Shown one piece after another: positions 36,244 through 45,510 of a DNA stretch of 64,000 bases. The stretch's first letter is position 1, and the number at the start of each line of letters is the position of its first letter. Made by a program: the position numbers and the translations under genes. Below the pieces are notes generated by a model that saw only the letters and a program-made list of their open reading frames with translations, was not told where the DNA came from and made no database searches. Where the stretch lies: positions 474,581 to 538,580 of the forward strand of contig NZ_RCWT01000012.1 in the NCBI RefSeq assembly GCF_003688595.1, read 5' to 3'. Origin of the DNA: Sphingomonas sp. PP-F2F-G114-C0414 (GTDB lineage: Bacteria; Pseudomonadota; Alphaproteobacteria; Sphingomonadales; Sphingomonadaceae).

Positions 36244-36954
36244 TCAGAGCGCGCGCGCAGCGGACGCGACGATGCGACCGTCGAGCATGTCGATGCGGCG
36301 CTTCGCCATGTCTGCGTGGCTAGGCGAATGCGTAACCATGATGATCGTCGCGCCCTCGTCGTTCAGTCCGGCGAGGATATTCATCACCTGCTCGCCATTG
36401 GCGGTGTCGAGGTTGCCGGTCGGCTCGTCGGCGAGGATCAGCTTGGGCGCTCCGACGATCGCGCGGGCGATCGCGGCGCGTTGCTGCTGCCCGCCCGACA
36501 GTTGGTGTGGATAATGCCGTGCACGGTGGGCGATGCCGACCTTGTCCATCGCAGCGGCGACTCGCGCCCGCCGGTCCCCAATCCCCTTGCCAGCCCCGCT
36601 CTTCTTGCCGCCATCATCCTTGCGATAGGCCAGCCCGAGCGCGACGTTCTCCTCGATCGTCAGTTCGTCGATCAGGTTGAAGCTCTGAAACACGAAACCG
36701 AGCGTGGCGCCGCGGAACTGCGCCAGTGCCTTTTCGTCGAGCGCGGCGAGATCGCGATCGTCGAACAGATACTTGCCCCCGGTCGGACGATCGACGGTGC
36801 CGAGCGTATTAAGTAGTGTCGACTTGCCACACCCCGACGGGCCCATGATCGCGACGAACTCGCCCGCCTCGACGTGCAGGTCGATATCGGCGAGCGCGGT
36901 CGTCTCGACCTCGTCGGAGACGTAGCGGCGCTGGATATTCTCAAGATGGATCAC
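36244..36954 (-). CDS. MacB/LolD-type ABC transporter ATPase
   Basis: 236 residues. Walker A in [16 protein letters not shown]-loop [12 protein letters not shown], signature [15 protein letters not shown] and Walker [13 protein letters not shown] with the switch His in MVTHSP. The length and the signature place it with LolD/MacB ATPases that power mechanotransmission rather than transport through the membrane. It sits between adaptor and permease genes. Confidence 0.94.
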   Translation of the reverse strand: MIHLENIQRRYVSDEVETTALADIDLHVEAGEFVAIMGPSGCGKSTLLNTLGTVDRPTGGKYLFDDRDLAALDEKALAQFRGATLGFVFQSFNLIDELTIEENVALGLAYRKDDGGKKSGAGKGIGDRRARVAAAMDKVGIAHRARHYPHQLSGGQQQRAAIARAIVGAPKLILADEPTGNLDTANGEQVMNILAGLNDEGATIIMVTHSPSHADMAKRRIDMLDGRIVASAARAL

Positions 36955-36977
36955 GTGAAGCCTTTCGGAGGATAGGT

Positions 36978-38321
36978 CTAGCGGAGGTTGAGTATGTCGC
37001 CCTTCACGGTCGCGGTACCGGAGGTGACGATGCGGTCGCCGGTGGCCACGCCAGACAGGATCTCGACCTGTTCGGGATTGCGCCGACCGGTCTTGACCGC
37101 TTGGCGGCGGGCGTGACGGCTGTCGGCGTCGAGCACGAAGACAGACGCGCCGCCGCCCGATTCCAGCCAGCCGCCAACCGGCGCGACGAGTGCGGGGGCG
37201 GTGCTGCCCAGCGTGATCCGGCTGTCGAGCGTCTGGCCGCGGTTGAGCCCAGCCGGCGCGGCCGACACGAACGTCAGTTCGACGCGGAAACGCCCGTCCT
37301 TCACCGCCGGCAACACCTTCGACACGCGCAGCCGTGCGTCACCCGCCGTCGCCGTCTGCCCCACCGCGACGCGCCCGAGATAGTATTCGTCGACGTCCGC
37401 TTCGAGCTTCCACGAGCCTTCGCTGTCGACCTGCCCCGCAGGGTCACCAGCCTTGAGCGTCTGGCCCGGCTGGATCGTGAAGTTGGTCAACCGCCCACCC
37501 GCCGGCGCACGAATCACTAGTGCATCCAGACCGGCACGCACCGCCGACAGGTTGCTTTCCAGGCGACCGCGCGTGTCGTCGAGCCGTTGGCCTTGCGTGG
37601 CCGTGATCCGCGCCTCCGCCGCGCCGCCGGATTGCAACTGCGCGAGGCGCTTTTCCTGGTACGCCGCCTCCTCGGCGAAGCTCCGCACCCCCGCATCCGA
37701 CACAAAGCCCTTGTCATGCAGCTGTTGGCGAATCCCCAGTTCGCGTCGGGCCTTGATCAGGTCGTAGTTCGCCTGTGCGATCTGGCCGGCGCGCTCGAGG
37801 CGGTTACGCTCGATCCCCAGATTCTCACCCGCGACACTGCCGAGCTGGCTCGCGATCTGTGCCTCACGGGTCAGCACGTCAAGCTTGAGCGTCGGGTTGG
37901 CGAGCGTTGCGAGCGGCTGACCTTCGACGACCATCGTACCGTCCTGTACGAGCAACTTTTCGACCTGCCCGCCCGACAACACGCCGACCAGCGTCGTGAC
38001 GCGCGGCGCAACGGTGGCGCGCACCGGCAAATAGTCGGCGAACGGTACACGCTCGACGATGCCGGTCTCGACGTCGGCAGCGGCCATGTCGGTCGATCCG
38101 CTGGCCGGCAGGAACCGCCACACCAACGCCGCAGCAACGATCAGCGCCACCGCGATCAGCACGCGCGGGTTGCGCCACCAAGGCGTCGCATGCCGGTCGA
38201 CGCGGCGGTCCATTGCCGCGCCCGCGGATGGGCTGGCAGAAGCAGTTGCGTGTACGGGCTGTTCGGGCATCATGGTGCCAGTGTCGCCGATCACCGGCTG
38301 AAAGACTAAATCGTTATGCAT
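36978..38321 (-). CDS. HlyD-family periplasmic adaptor of the ABC exporter
   Basis: 447 residues as drawn; MMPEQPVHA at 38273 is an alternative start. One membrane helix (RVLIAVALIVAAALVWRFL), then a biotinyl-lipoyl half (GGQVEKLLVQDGTMVVEGQP), a long coiled-coil hairpin (EAQIASQLG through EKRLAQLQSGG) and beta-barrel (LVIRAPAGGRLTNFTIQPGQ). It bridges the inner-membrane ABC complex to a TolC-type channel. First gene of the operon adaptor-ATPase-permease-permease-(broken TolC). Confidence 0.9.
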   Translation of the reverse strand: MHNDLVFQPVIGDTGTMMPEQPVHATASASPSAGAAMDRRVDRHATPWWRNPRVLIAVALIVAAALVWRFLPASGSTDMAAADVETGIVERVPFADYLPVRATVAPRVTTLVGVLSGGQVEKLLVQDGTMVVEGQPLATLANPTLKLDVLTREAQIASQLGSVAGENLGIERNRLERAGQIAQANYDLIKARRELGIRQQLHDKGFVSDAGVRSFAEEAAYQEKRLAQLQSGGAAEARITATQGQRLDDTRGRLESNLSAVRAGLDALVIRAPAGGRLTNFTIQPGQTLKAGDPAGQVDSEGSWKLEADVDEYYLGRVAVGQTATAGDARLRVSKVLPAVKDGRFRVELTFVSAAPAGLNRGQTLDSRITLGSTAPALVAPVGGWLESGGGASVFVLDADSRHARRQAVKTGRRNPEQVEILSGVATGDRIVTSGTATVKGDILNLR

Positions 38322-38364
38322 CAGCCGCTTAACATGAATGCACCACCGGGCGGCCGTTCGAAAA

Positions 38365-38393
38365 TGGACGCACCGTCCACCAATGGACGGTCC
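38365..38393. promoter_or_regulatory. Repeated TGGACG palindromes in the divergent promoter
   Basis: TGGACG-cac-CGTCCA (38365-38379) is followed by a second TGGACG at 38384 running into GGACGGTCC, itself a palindrome. The two TGGACG copies are 19 bases apart. Position between the adaptor gene and the response regulator suggests binding by that regulator. Confidence 0.5.
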
Positions 38394-38399
38394 GAGGGT

Positions 38400-39620
38400 A
38401 TGTCAACTGCCGCCACCATCCTGCTGGTCGACGACAATCAGGCGGTGGCTCGGGCGATGGAGATCGTATTCCGCATGGCAGGACACCGGCTGGATGTCGC
38501 GATGACGCCGGAAGATGCCTTCTCTCGGCTCGCTGCGTGCCGCTACGATGCCATCCTGCTCGACATGAATTTCAGCGCGGGTGAATCGAGCGGCCGCGAA
38601 GGGATGGCCTGCCTCGCTCGCATCATGTCCGACGATCCGAACGCCCGCATCGTGATCATCACCGCCCATAGCGGCATACGGATCGCGGTCGCGGCAATGC
38701 AGGCCGGCGCAAGCGATTTCATGATGAAGCCGTGGCGCAACGCCGAGCTAATCGCCAAGGTCGAGGGAGCCATGGCTCGTGGTGCGACCGTCAGCACGGG
38801 AACGCCCCGCTCTGCCAACAGCGACGAGCCGGCGCGGTTGCTCGGCGAAAGCGCAGCGATGCACCGGCTGCGCGACCTCGTTCGCCGGATCGCTCCGACT
38901 CCGGCAGGGGTCACCGTCACAGGCGCCCCAGGCAGTGGCCGGACGCTGACGGCGCTCGCGATCCACGCCGCGTCGCCGCACGCTGATACGGCGCCGATGC
39001 GGATCGACCTGCGCGACGGGGCAGCATGGGTACGGCTCGACGATGCCAAAGGCACCGCCATCCTACGCCATCCCGACCAGCTCGACACGGTCGCCCAATC
39101 GCGATTGATCGACCGCATCCCGCCCGGCGTGCGCTGCATCGCGATTGCCAAGACCGGGTTTCCGCTGACGCCGGCGCTGCGGCGGCGGCTCTGCACCGTT
39201 GAAGTCAGCGTACCGCCGCTCGCCGCTCGCGAGGACGATGCCGTATTACTAGCTCGGCATTTCGCCCGCGTTGCTGCGGACCGGTTCGGTCAACCAGAGC
39301 CGACGTTGAGCGAAACAGCCGTCGCCGCGATCCGCGCGACCGTGTGGCCCGACGATGTGCGCGGGCTGGCACTTAGCGTCGAGCGCGCCGTGCTTCTGTC
39401 GGATGGCGGCATCATAGACGCTGCGATACTCGCTCCGCCGCGGGCCGATGCGCTAATCGCTACCGGTTTACCCGATGCAGCGTTCGATCTGACCGATGCC
39501 GAAAGGACGCTGATCGAGGCGGCGCTGCGCGAGCATCGCCACAACGTTACCCATGCTGCCACCGCGCTCGGGCTGAGCCGAGGCGCGCTGTATCGTCGCA
39601 TGGCGCGCTATGGGCTTTAG
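38400..39620 (+). CDS. NtrC-like response regulator with reduced AAA+ domain
   Basis: 406 residues from MSTAATILLVDDNQAVARAM; earlier in-frame ATGs at 38364 and 38334 are possible and no start has a good ribosome site. Receiver: DDNQ, phospho-Asp in ILLDMNFSAGESS, Thr in VIITAHSG, Lys in FMMKPW. The central domain keeps a Walker-A-like GAPGSGRT but is about 60 residues short and lacks the GAFTGA loop that touches sigma-54, so it probably no longer activates sigma-54 polymerase. The C-terminal Fis HTH is intact (HRHNVTHAATALGLSRGALYRRM). Divergent from the exporter operon it likely controls. Confidence 0.85.
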   Translation: MSTAATILLVDDNQAVARAMEIVFRMAGHRLDVAMTPEDAFSRLAACRYDAILLDMNFSAGESSGREGMACLARIMSDDPNARIVIITAHSGIRIAVAAMQAGASDFMMKPWRNAELIAKVEGAMARGATVSTGTPRSANSDEPARLLGESAAMHRLRDLVRRIAPTPAGVTVTGAPGSGRTLTALAIHAASPHADTAPMRIDLRDGAAWVRLDDAKGTAILRHPDQLDTVAQSRLIDRIPPGVRCIAIAKTGFPLTPALRRRLCTVEVSVPPLAAREDDAVLLARHFARVAADRFGQPEPTLSETAVAAIRATVWPDDVRGLALSVERAVLLSDGGIIDAAILAPPRADALIATGLPDAAFDLTDAERTLIEAALREHRHNVTHAATALGLSRGALYRRMARYGL

Positions 39621-40752
39621 ACCGCCTGCGAACAGGGGCCTGTCCGCGATCCTGGCAAGCCTGGGTCTCGTCGCGTCCGGCATCGCCGGGGCGACGGCAT
39701 GGCGGATCGGTCTTTGGGGCCTGCTGACGGGCGCAACGCTGACCGCGGCATGGCTGGCGACGCTCGTCTGGTGGGCGGTCGTCCGTCCGCGGGCCGCTCC
39801 GCAGCCATCGGCCGCAACCGAAGCGGACGTCGACGCTATGGTGCTGCGCGTCCTGCTCGACGCCGCGCCCACCCCGCTGCTCGGCATCGAGGGCAACGCG
39901 ACTCGGGCGCTGAACCGTGCCGCGCGCACGCTGTTCGCGACCAACGATCGCATCCTGCCGATCCCCGCAGCGCTGGCCGAACCGGGTGTGACGCATCTGA
40001 ACCACGAAGGCCGACGGTGGCGGATCGACCGCGTCACCATATCGGACCATCGCGCCGTAGCCGCATTGATCGATATCGAACAGGAGGAGCGCGTGGCCGA
40101 AGCGCGCGCGACCACCGAAATGATCCAGGTGCTGGGCCACGAATTGCTCAACGGCCTGGCGCCGATCGCCTCGCTTGCCGAAAGTGGGGTGACGGCCGTC
40201 GACCGGCCGGGCGTCGATATCGACCTCCTGCGTGAGATTCTCTGCACGCTGGCCCGTCGTGCCGAGGGATTGCAGCGCTTCACCGAAGCCTATCGTGCGC
40301 TAGCCCGCCTGCCCGGCCCTATAATGAGGCCGACGAACCTTCGCGAGATGGCGAACGATCTCGCGCGGCTAAGCGTCGGACGCTGGCCCGATACCACGCT
40401 TTCGGTTGAGGTTGACGACGGTCTCACATGGTCGTTTGACCGCGATCAGATCGATCAGGCGCTTTGGGCGCTGCTACAGAATGCAGCAGAAGCGGCGCGA
40501 TCGAGCGACGCGCGGGTCAACCTGTCGATAAGTCATGTCAAAGCCGAGCTCGTTATCGATGTCATGGACAATGGCGCAGGTATCGCTCCGGCTAGTTCCA
40601 CGCTAGTCTTCCGGCCGTTTCATACGACCAAGCCAGACGGTAACGGCATCGGCCTCAGTCTCGCGCGACAAATTGCGCTAGCTCATGGCGGGAGCCTCAC
40701 GCTCGTGAACGGCCCCGGCACCATATTTCGCATGACCCTTCCGCAAGCTTAG
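39610..40752 (+). CDS. NtrY-like sensor histidine kinase
   Basis: 380 residues, overlapping the regulator by 11 bases. Two membrane helices (LSAILASLGLVASGIAGATA, LLTGATLTAAWLATLVWW), a small PAS-like region, H-box MIQVLGHELLNGLAPIAS, N-box LWALLQNAAEAA, and G-boxes DVMDNGAGI and GNGIGLSLARQIALAHGG. There is almost no periplasmic loop, so it senses a signal inside the membrane or cytoplasm. It forms a two-component pair with the preceding gene and probably regulates the ABC exporter. Confidence 0.9.
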   Translation: MGFRPPANRGLSAILASLGLVASGIAGATAWRIGLWGLLTGATLTAAWLATLVWWAVVRPRAAPQPSAATEADVDAMVLRVLLDAAPTPLLGIEGNATRALNRAARTLFATNDRILPIPAALAEPGVTHLNHEGRRWRIDRVTISDHRAVAALIDIEQEERVAEARATTEMIQVLGHELLNGLAPIASLAESGVTAVDRPGVDIDLLREILCTLARRAEGLQRFTEAYRALARLPGPIMRPTNLREMANDLARLSVGRWPDTTLSVEVDDGLTWSFDRDQIDQALWALLQNAAEAARSSDARVNLSISHVKAELVIDVMDNGAGIAPASSTLVFRPFHTTKPDGNGIGLSLARQIALAHGGSLTLVNGPGTIFRMTLPQA

Positions 40753-41040
40753 CGCTTCGAACAACATTACCCATCGGCATAGTGCGCAACAGATCGACCA
40801 TAAGCCGACATTCGTAGCGCGTTCTAGCCTTCCCAACTTCCGCCATTCATTCATCGGTGTGCAATCATCCTGAAGCCGTATTGAATGACGGAAATTGAAG
40901 CCGTCGTCCCGAAGGGAGGCACCCAACAGCGTTTTCTGCGTGCAGCATATGCCGCTTACATGCGGACTTCTCTTGGCAGCCGGCCCGCTCACCGGTAACG
41001 AGCCTAGCCGAGATTACAGGCACAGTTAGGGCAAGCACGC

Positions 41041-41241
41041 ATGTTGATCACCGTTCGCGATAACAATGTCGATCAAGCCTTGCGCGCGCTGAAAAAGAAA
41101 CTGCAGCGCGAGGGTGTGTATCGCGAGATGAAGCTGCGCCGCCATTATGAAAAGCCATCCGAGAAGCGCGCGCGGGAGCATGCAGCCGCAGTCAGTCGCG
41201 CGCGCAAAGCCGATCGCAAGCGCGAGGAACGTGATCGCTGA
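41041..41241 (+). CDS. rpsU: 30S ribosomal protein bS21
   Basis: 66 residues. [20 protein letters not shown] and [20 protein letters not shown] match bS21 closely. It binds the 30S platform near the anti-Shine-Dalgarno helix. The 288 bases between it and the kinase gene contain no gene and would hold its promoter. Confidence 0.95.
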   Translation: MLITVRDNNVDQALRALKKKLQREGVYREMKLRRHYEKPSEKRAREHAAAVSRARKADRKREERDR

Positions 41242-41254
41242 TAGGAAGCTGGCG

Positions 41255-41455
41255 ATGAAAATTGGAACCCGAATTGACGAAACGGGCACTTTGTCACGCG
41301 ATGGTGGTGCCTTCTGCCTGCGCCGCGACGCAGGCGGACGCTATCAGCTGGAACTTCAGCGTACGCCCGTGGACCTGGTTGAGAAGCGGGTAAGGCTAGT
41401 CGGTACACTCATTGGCGCCGGACTGGTCAGCGCCGACGGCGTCGCGCCGGCATAA
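41255..41455 (+). CDS. Small DUF5818-like protein
   Basis: 66 residues from MKIGTRIDETGTLSRDGGAF, ribosome site AGGAAG. Followed by RRDAGGRYQLELQRTPVDLV and KRVRLVGTLIGAGLV, a compact beta-rich OB-like pattern that I associate with the DUF5818 family of sphingomonads. It lies 13 bases after rpsU in the same direction. Function unknown. Confidence 0.7.
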   Translation: MKIGTRIDETGTLSRDGGAFCLRRDAGGRYQLELQRTPVDLVEKRVRLVGTLIGAGLVSADGVAPA

Positions 41456-41791
41456 CGCGAGCGCGCGTCATCCGATCTCGAAACAGCGTACGTGGTAACC
41501 TGTCGTTTGAAATTGTGGCGGCAGACTGGACCATTGTGGACGTTCACGGGGTAATTTCAGCTCCCCAACTTCGGCCCTTCGTTCATGTCTAGGCCGGGCT
41601 ATTGGCGCACGCATTTCCTCTACCTGACGGCAAGCTGAATTTCCCGATTAGAATCAACTCCGAAAATGACCTCCCCGTCTCGATCATCGCGCCTTTGCGG
41701 GAAAGACTGCGAGCCTTGCTAGAACCGCAAGATCGGTCGAGCGCGTCATATCCGGGAGCGCCTAGCTAGCGACGCCACGGAGGACAGGACG
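41456..41791. other. Intergenic region upstream of the AraC-GyrI gene
   Basis: No gene seen. It carries the second copy of the dispersed 16-base element and a 26-base stretch (around 41563-41590) similar to one at 40825-40855, both reading CAACTTC-G-C...TTC-TTCAT, perhaps another short repeat. Confidence 0.45.
41688..41703 (-). repeat. Copy 2 of the dispersed 16-base intergenic element
   Basis: CGCGCCTTTGCGGGAA, whose reverse complement differs at one base from 12316-12331. Confidence 0.4.
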
Positions 41792-42673
41792 ATGAAGGCG
41801 GCACTTTGCAATTACCATGCCCGGATGCAGCGGGTACTAGATCACATCGACCAGCATTTGGACGATGACCTAGACCTAGATGCGATGAGCGGCGTCGCGG
41901 CCTTTTCGAAATTCCACTTCCACCGGCAGTTCACGGCGACCTTCGGGCTATCCGTGCATCGCTACGTCCAGCTCGCCCGCATGAAGCGTGCATCCTATCG
42001 GCTGGTTTACAGGGACGCACAGAGTATCACTGAAATAGCAATGGACGCCGGATACGACGCCCCGGATGCCTTTGCCCGCGCCTTCCGGCAACGGGTCGGG
42101 CAATCGCCGTCGTCGTTTAGTAAGGCTCCCGATTGGGAACCGTGGCTTGCGGCCTTCGGGCCTCTCAACAACGCGAGGAGCAAGCTCATGCAGACCACCT
42201 ACACACCCGACGATGTGACGATCCGCGACGTAGCCCCGACCCCGGTGGCGATCATGGAGCATCGCGGCGACCCGGTAACAATCGGCGCTACCATTCAGCG
42301 GTTCATCGCTTGGCGGAAGGCAACCGGCCTGTCGCCGACGGTTAGCCCGACATTCAACGTTTTCCACTCCGCTCCGCGCACGACGCCCCCGGCCGAGTAT
42401 CGCATGGACCTATGCGTCGGCACCGATCGACCGATCGAGGCAAACGGCGAGCGGATCGAAGCCGGCACCATCCCCGGCGGACGCTGCGCGGTGCTGCGCG
42501 TCGTCGGCAACACCGACAATCTGGAGCTGGCCGCGCTGTACCTCTACCGCGATTGGCTACCCGCTAGCGGGGACGAGGCACGAGATTTTCCACTCTACTG
42601 CCAGCGCGTCGCCTTCTTTCCGGAGGTGCCGGAGCATGAGGCAGTCGCGGAATTGTTCCTGCCACTAAAGTAG
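41792..42673 (+). CDS. AraC-family regulator with GyrI-like effector domain
   Basis: 293 residues. N-terminal AraC double HTH: RVLDHIDQHLDDDLDLDAMS, KFHFHRQFTATFGLSVHRYV, ITEIAMDAGYDAPDAFARAF. C-terminal GyrI-like small-molecule binding domain from VTIRDVAPTPVAIMEHRGDP to YCQRVAFFPEVPEHEAVAEL. The order matches Rob/BmrR-like proteins that bind lipophilic compounds and activate efflux or detoxification. Target genes are not obvious beside it. Confidence 0.9.
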   Translation: MKAALCNYHARMQRVLDHIDQHLDDDLDLDAMSGVAAFSKFHFHRQFTATFGLSVHRYVQLARMKRASYRLVYRDAQSITEIAMDAGYDAPDAFARAFRQRVGQSPSSFSKAPDWEPWLAAFGPLNNARSKLMQTTYTPDDVTIRDVAPTPVAIMEHRGDPVTIGATIQRFIAWRKATGLSPTVSPTFNVFHSAPRTTPPAEYRMDLCVGTDRPIEANGERIEAGTIPGGRCAVLRVVGNTDNLELAALYLYRDWLPASGDEARDFPLYCQRVAFFPEVPEHEAVAELFLPLK

Positions 42674-42833
42674 CTTGGTGAGGGGCAGCATTGATCCTTT
42701 GCGCCGTCGCAGCAAACAAGCCGCCCCCTTCCCGAAATTCGATCATAAAACGACAATTGAGGATCACCCCTTCCTGATGCCGCTTGCTGGCGGAAGTGCC
42801 ACCCTTTTTACGCATTCTGCAAAGACAGGCCGA

Positions 42834-43122
42834 TTATTCCGTTCTCACCGAACCTAGAAAATCTGAGCTGGCAAAGAATGTATCGAGGTTATCGCGGAGT
42901 TGTCGGCCCATTTTGGCAATGGCCTCCGCTGTTTTACCTGTGATATGAAGCGTCAAAAGGACATTTGGTACGCGCTTCCAGCGGCCAGCGTCCGCGGGCT
43001 CGTCGCAAAACGTCGAGAGCAGCCCCGCCAAGATGACCTGTTTCTAGTGCAGCAATCAAAGCATCTTCATTTATGAGGTATCCACGCGCGACATTCACCA
43101 AATACCCTTTTGGACCTAATCA
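42834..43122 (-). pseudogene. C-terminal remnant of a D-2-hydroxyacid dehydrogenase
   Basis: Minus-strand codons read LGPKGYLVNVARGYLINEDA and ALIAALETGHLGGAALDV, the NAD-binding and catalytic Arg/Glu region of 2-hydroxyacid dehydrogenases. A frame change then leads into CDEPADAGRW and VPNVLLTLHITGKTAEAI, where the catalytic His region PHI is LHI, ending DNLDTFF. The upstream side meets a stop at 43122 and no N-terminal domain exists. The gene is a frameshifted fragment. Confidence 0.75.
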
Positions 43123-43421
43123 TTGATAATGTTGCTGGAGATAAGGCCGGGGAACAGCGGACCGCGCTGTGCCCTATCGATCACCCGGCGAGTCATCGCG
43201 CAAACCCGCGATGCTCTGTCAGCGCTTTGGGCGGCAACACGAATGGAGAAAAAGTAAAGCGTTTTGCACGCGATCACTCGGCAGCTCAGTCAAAGTCTGC
43301 ATCGTAGGCGTACGGAACGTAGAGCGGGTTCGCACTGCGGCACGCTGCCTGTAAGCCGACACTATCTCATTGCGGTCAAGAGTGTAGAACTGCCTGACGA
43401 CCATGACAACGGGAGCCTACA

Positions 43422-44114
43422 GTGATCCTGGTCCGGCTCTTCTCATATCGTGCAAGGACGGCGCCGCTGCGGTGGCTCGCTTGGCTGACGCTGACGCTGG
43501 GGTTTGGTTGGCTGAGCATCGAAACGCTAGCTCGGGTGGAAGGCGTCGTGCTGATGAGCGTGTTCGCCGCGCTAGGCTTATTCGCAGCGAAGATCGGCAC
43601 CGAAACGGTGCGCCGCGTTCATGACGGCGGGCAGAGCGGCTGGTGGGTGCCGACGGTCGCCACTGGCGTGGTCGCGCTTGTGCTGACCGCAGTCGCGCGC
43701 TGGTTAGGCCATGATGCCGATGCGATTGTCTGGGGAACGCTAACGCTCGCGGGAATTGCGACAGCGGCGTTGGGGCTGCGACCGGGCGAGCGCGGTATCA
43801 ATGACCATGGCGCCCCGCCCACACCATGGACATCGAGCGGACCTGCCGATGGGCGGGCGGGTCTGATGGTAGCTGCGTTGTTGCTGGCAGCGGGGATCGC
43901 CGCGGGCGGTGCAGTTATTACATGGCAGAATGCGCTGGTCCGCGAGCGTGATGCACGCATGCACGCTGCCGAGCCGCGCGTGCCGGACACTTCGGCGATA
44001 CAGGCGACAGGCAACGAGGTATCGATGAACCACGAGCGTGAAGCATCCGGCAATGATAATACTGCCCTGTCGACGCAGATCGACAGCCTGCTCAACGAAG
44101 GACACGCGCGATGA
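43422..44114 (+). CDS. DUF805-like multi-span membrane protein
   Basis: 230 residues from a GTG preceded by GGGAG. About five hydrophobic helices, with VRRVHDGGQSGWWVPTVA close to the DUF805 hallmark RRLHDxGxSGWW. The C-terminal 60 residues are soluble and acidic/asparagine-rich (NHEREASGNDNTALST). DUF805 proteins are inner-membrane proteins of unknown role. The stop overlaps the next gene as ATGA. Confidence 0.65.
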   Translation: MILVRLFSYRARTAPLRWLAWLTLTLGFGWLSIETLARVEGVVLMSVFAALGLFAAKIGTETVRRVHDGGQSGWWVPTVATGVVALVLTAVARWLGHDADAIVWGTLTLAGIATAALGLRPGERGINDHGAPPTPWTSSGPADGRAGLMVAALLLAAGIAAGGAVITWQNALVRERDARMHAAEPRVPDTSAIQATGNEVSMNHEREASGNDNTALSTQIDSLLNEGHAR

Positions 44115-44599
44115 TCACGGCCAACGCCGAGCGGCTGAAAGCCGCACAGTTGCTGTTGATCCGTTTTATCCAGATCGGGCGCTCAGGTTCCAAGGCAGAT
44201 GCAAAGCGAGCAGCGGCGCTGCAACGGAGTCCTGCAGGCTGGCCGATCCCGAACCATGGCGGCTTTCGCATCGACACCAAGTCAAACGCCGAAATCGCCC
44301 GCTGGGTGTTTCCCAAGTCAAGCTATTCTCTTGAACGCCTCGCTCGTTCCATCAGCGATCCCCGCTATTTTTTGAAGCTGTGCGGCGCGGCCGGTGATTT
44401 GCAAGCAGCCCTACCGAGTGGCGGGACGCTACACGCTCCGGGCTACTTCATGAGGCAACTGCGATGCCCCAGAGCGAACACTTGCCGGACGGATACAGGA
44501 TTGAGGTCAAGCGAACCGGCATGGACATTAGCAAATGCCGCCCTGGCGCGATCGCGGCACCTCAGGATTCAGAGCGTGAGACTACAAATCCAGATGTAG
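44111..44599 (+). CDS. Hypothetical protein coupled to the DUF805-like gene
   Basis: 162 residues by the longest frame. The first 110 residues look protein-like (LKAAQLLLIRFIQIGRSGSK, YSLERLARSISDPRYFLKLC), while the last 40 are Arg/Ser-rich and may be past a frameshift. ATGA overlap with the preceding gene suggests coupled translation. No family recognised. Its end overlaps the opposing GNAT gene by 18 bases. Confidence 0.45.
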   Translation: MITANAERLKAAQLLLIRFIQIGRSGSKADAKRAAALQRSPAGWPIPNHGGFRIDTKSNAEIARWVFPKSSYSLERLARSISDPRYFLKLCGAAGDLQAALPSGGTLHAPGYFMRQLRCPRANTCRTDTGLRSSEPAWTLANAALARSRHLRIQSVRLQIQM

Positions 44600-45040
44600 A
44601 AACTGGTTGAACGCGGTAGCTCTATATTCTCCAAACGCCGCTCCGTTCGTGAAACCTCGACGGCGGTAGAGCGCGAGGGCTGGCTCGAACGCAGCACCGC
44701 TACCGGTTTCGAGGCTCAACCGTTTTACGCCCCGGCTTCGCGCAACATCTATAATCGTATCCAGCAGGGCCGCTGCTGCCCCCTGACGCAGGAACTCAGG
44801 GTGAGTTCGCATCGACTTCACCTCAGCGCCATCGCCGGCCAGCATCTTGATCGCGCCAACACTGGCAACTTGGCCGTCACGCCACGCCGTCCACACTGTG
44901 ATTTCCGGAGCCTGCAAGCCTGTAAGATCGAGAGCAAAAACATTGTCCGGGGGCGAGGTGTCATGCATTCCAGCAAGATGCAGCGCCAACAGGGAACGGG
45001 TTTGATCGCCAGATAAATCGTCTTTGCGGATTTCGAACAT
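44582..45040 (-). CDS. GNAT-family N-acetyltransferase
   Basis: 152 residues from MFEIRKDDLSGDQTRSLL, preceded by AAGAGG. The acetyl-CoA site is MRTHPEFLRQGAAAALLDTI (R-x2-G-x-A-type with Gln-Gly), followed by LSLETGSGAAFEPALALYRR and GFTNGAAFGEYRA. This resembles the YafP/YjdJ branch that acetylates small molecules. Substrate unknown. Confidence 0.85.
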   Translation of the reverse strand: MFEIRKDDLSGDQTRSLLALHLAGMHDTSPPDNVFALDLTGLQAPEITVWTAWRDGQVASVGAIKMLAGDGAEVKSMRTHPEFLRQGAAAALLDTIIDVARSRGVKRLSLETGSGAAFEPALALYRRRGFTNGAAFGEYRATAFNQFLHLDL

Positions 45041-45510
45041 CGTGCCTCTTGCTCGCCGGTTCACGTCCCCAGCCTGAATATCCGCTACATTGATCTTCAT
45101 CAAGGCCACTAGCAAGTTTCTAACAGGACACGTCGCCATAAAGCCGGTCCGTACGATAAAAGTCTAGATAGCGCGACATTTCTAGGTCGACGATCTCAAT
45201 TCACCTACTTGGAAATCAATGGTTATACCTCAAATGTATTTACACATCGCCGAATTATTCCCAGTTTACATCAAAATTCGAGATTTTCTGATAGTCTGGT
45301 GATTTTCAAAAATCATCGGCAACGCATCCGCGCAATCATGGAGCCGCGCACATTTCCCCCGCAGCTCCTTTCAGCACCGCGCAATACCACGCTGAGACGG
45401 TCCGTTTCCACGCGCCGATCAACGTACGTGTCGACGGCAGCGCCGCATTGGAGGGATGCCGGAAATCCCCGGCCTAGAGTCCGTTGGAAAGCCGCACCGG
45501 CGTTCCTACC
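45041..45510. other. AT-richer intergenic region
   Basis: No gene. It contains the palindrome TGATTTT-ca-AAAATCA at 45300-45315, which could be an operator or weak hairpin, and base composition well below the surrounding GC content between 45170 and 45320. Confidence 0.5.
45300..45315. repeat. Palindrome TGATTTTCAAAAATCA
   Basis: Seven perfectly paired bases on each side of CA, in an AT-rich stretch ~195 bases before the small ORF at 45511. Confidence 0.4.

Noticed and set aside
38260..38290. Possible sigma-54 promoter TGGCAC on the minus strand before the adaptor gene
   Set aside because: The -12 TTGC element is missing and the match overlaps candidate start codons.
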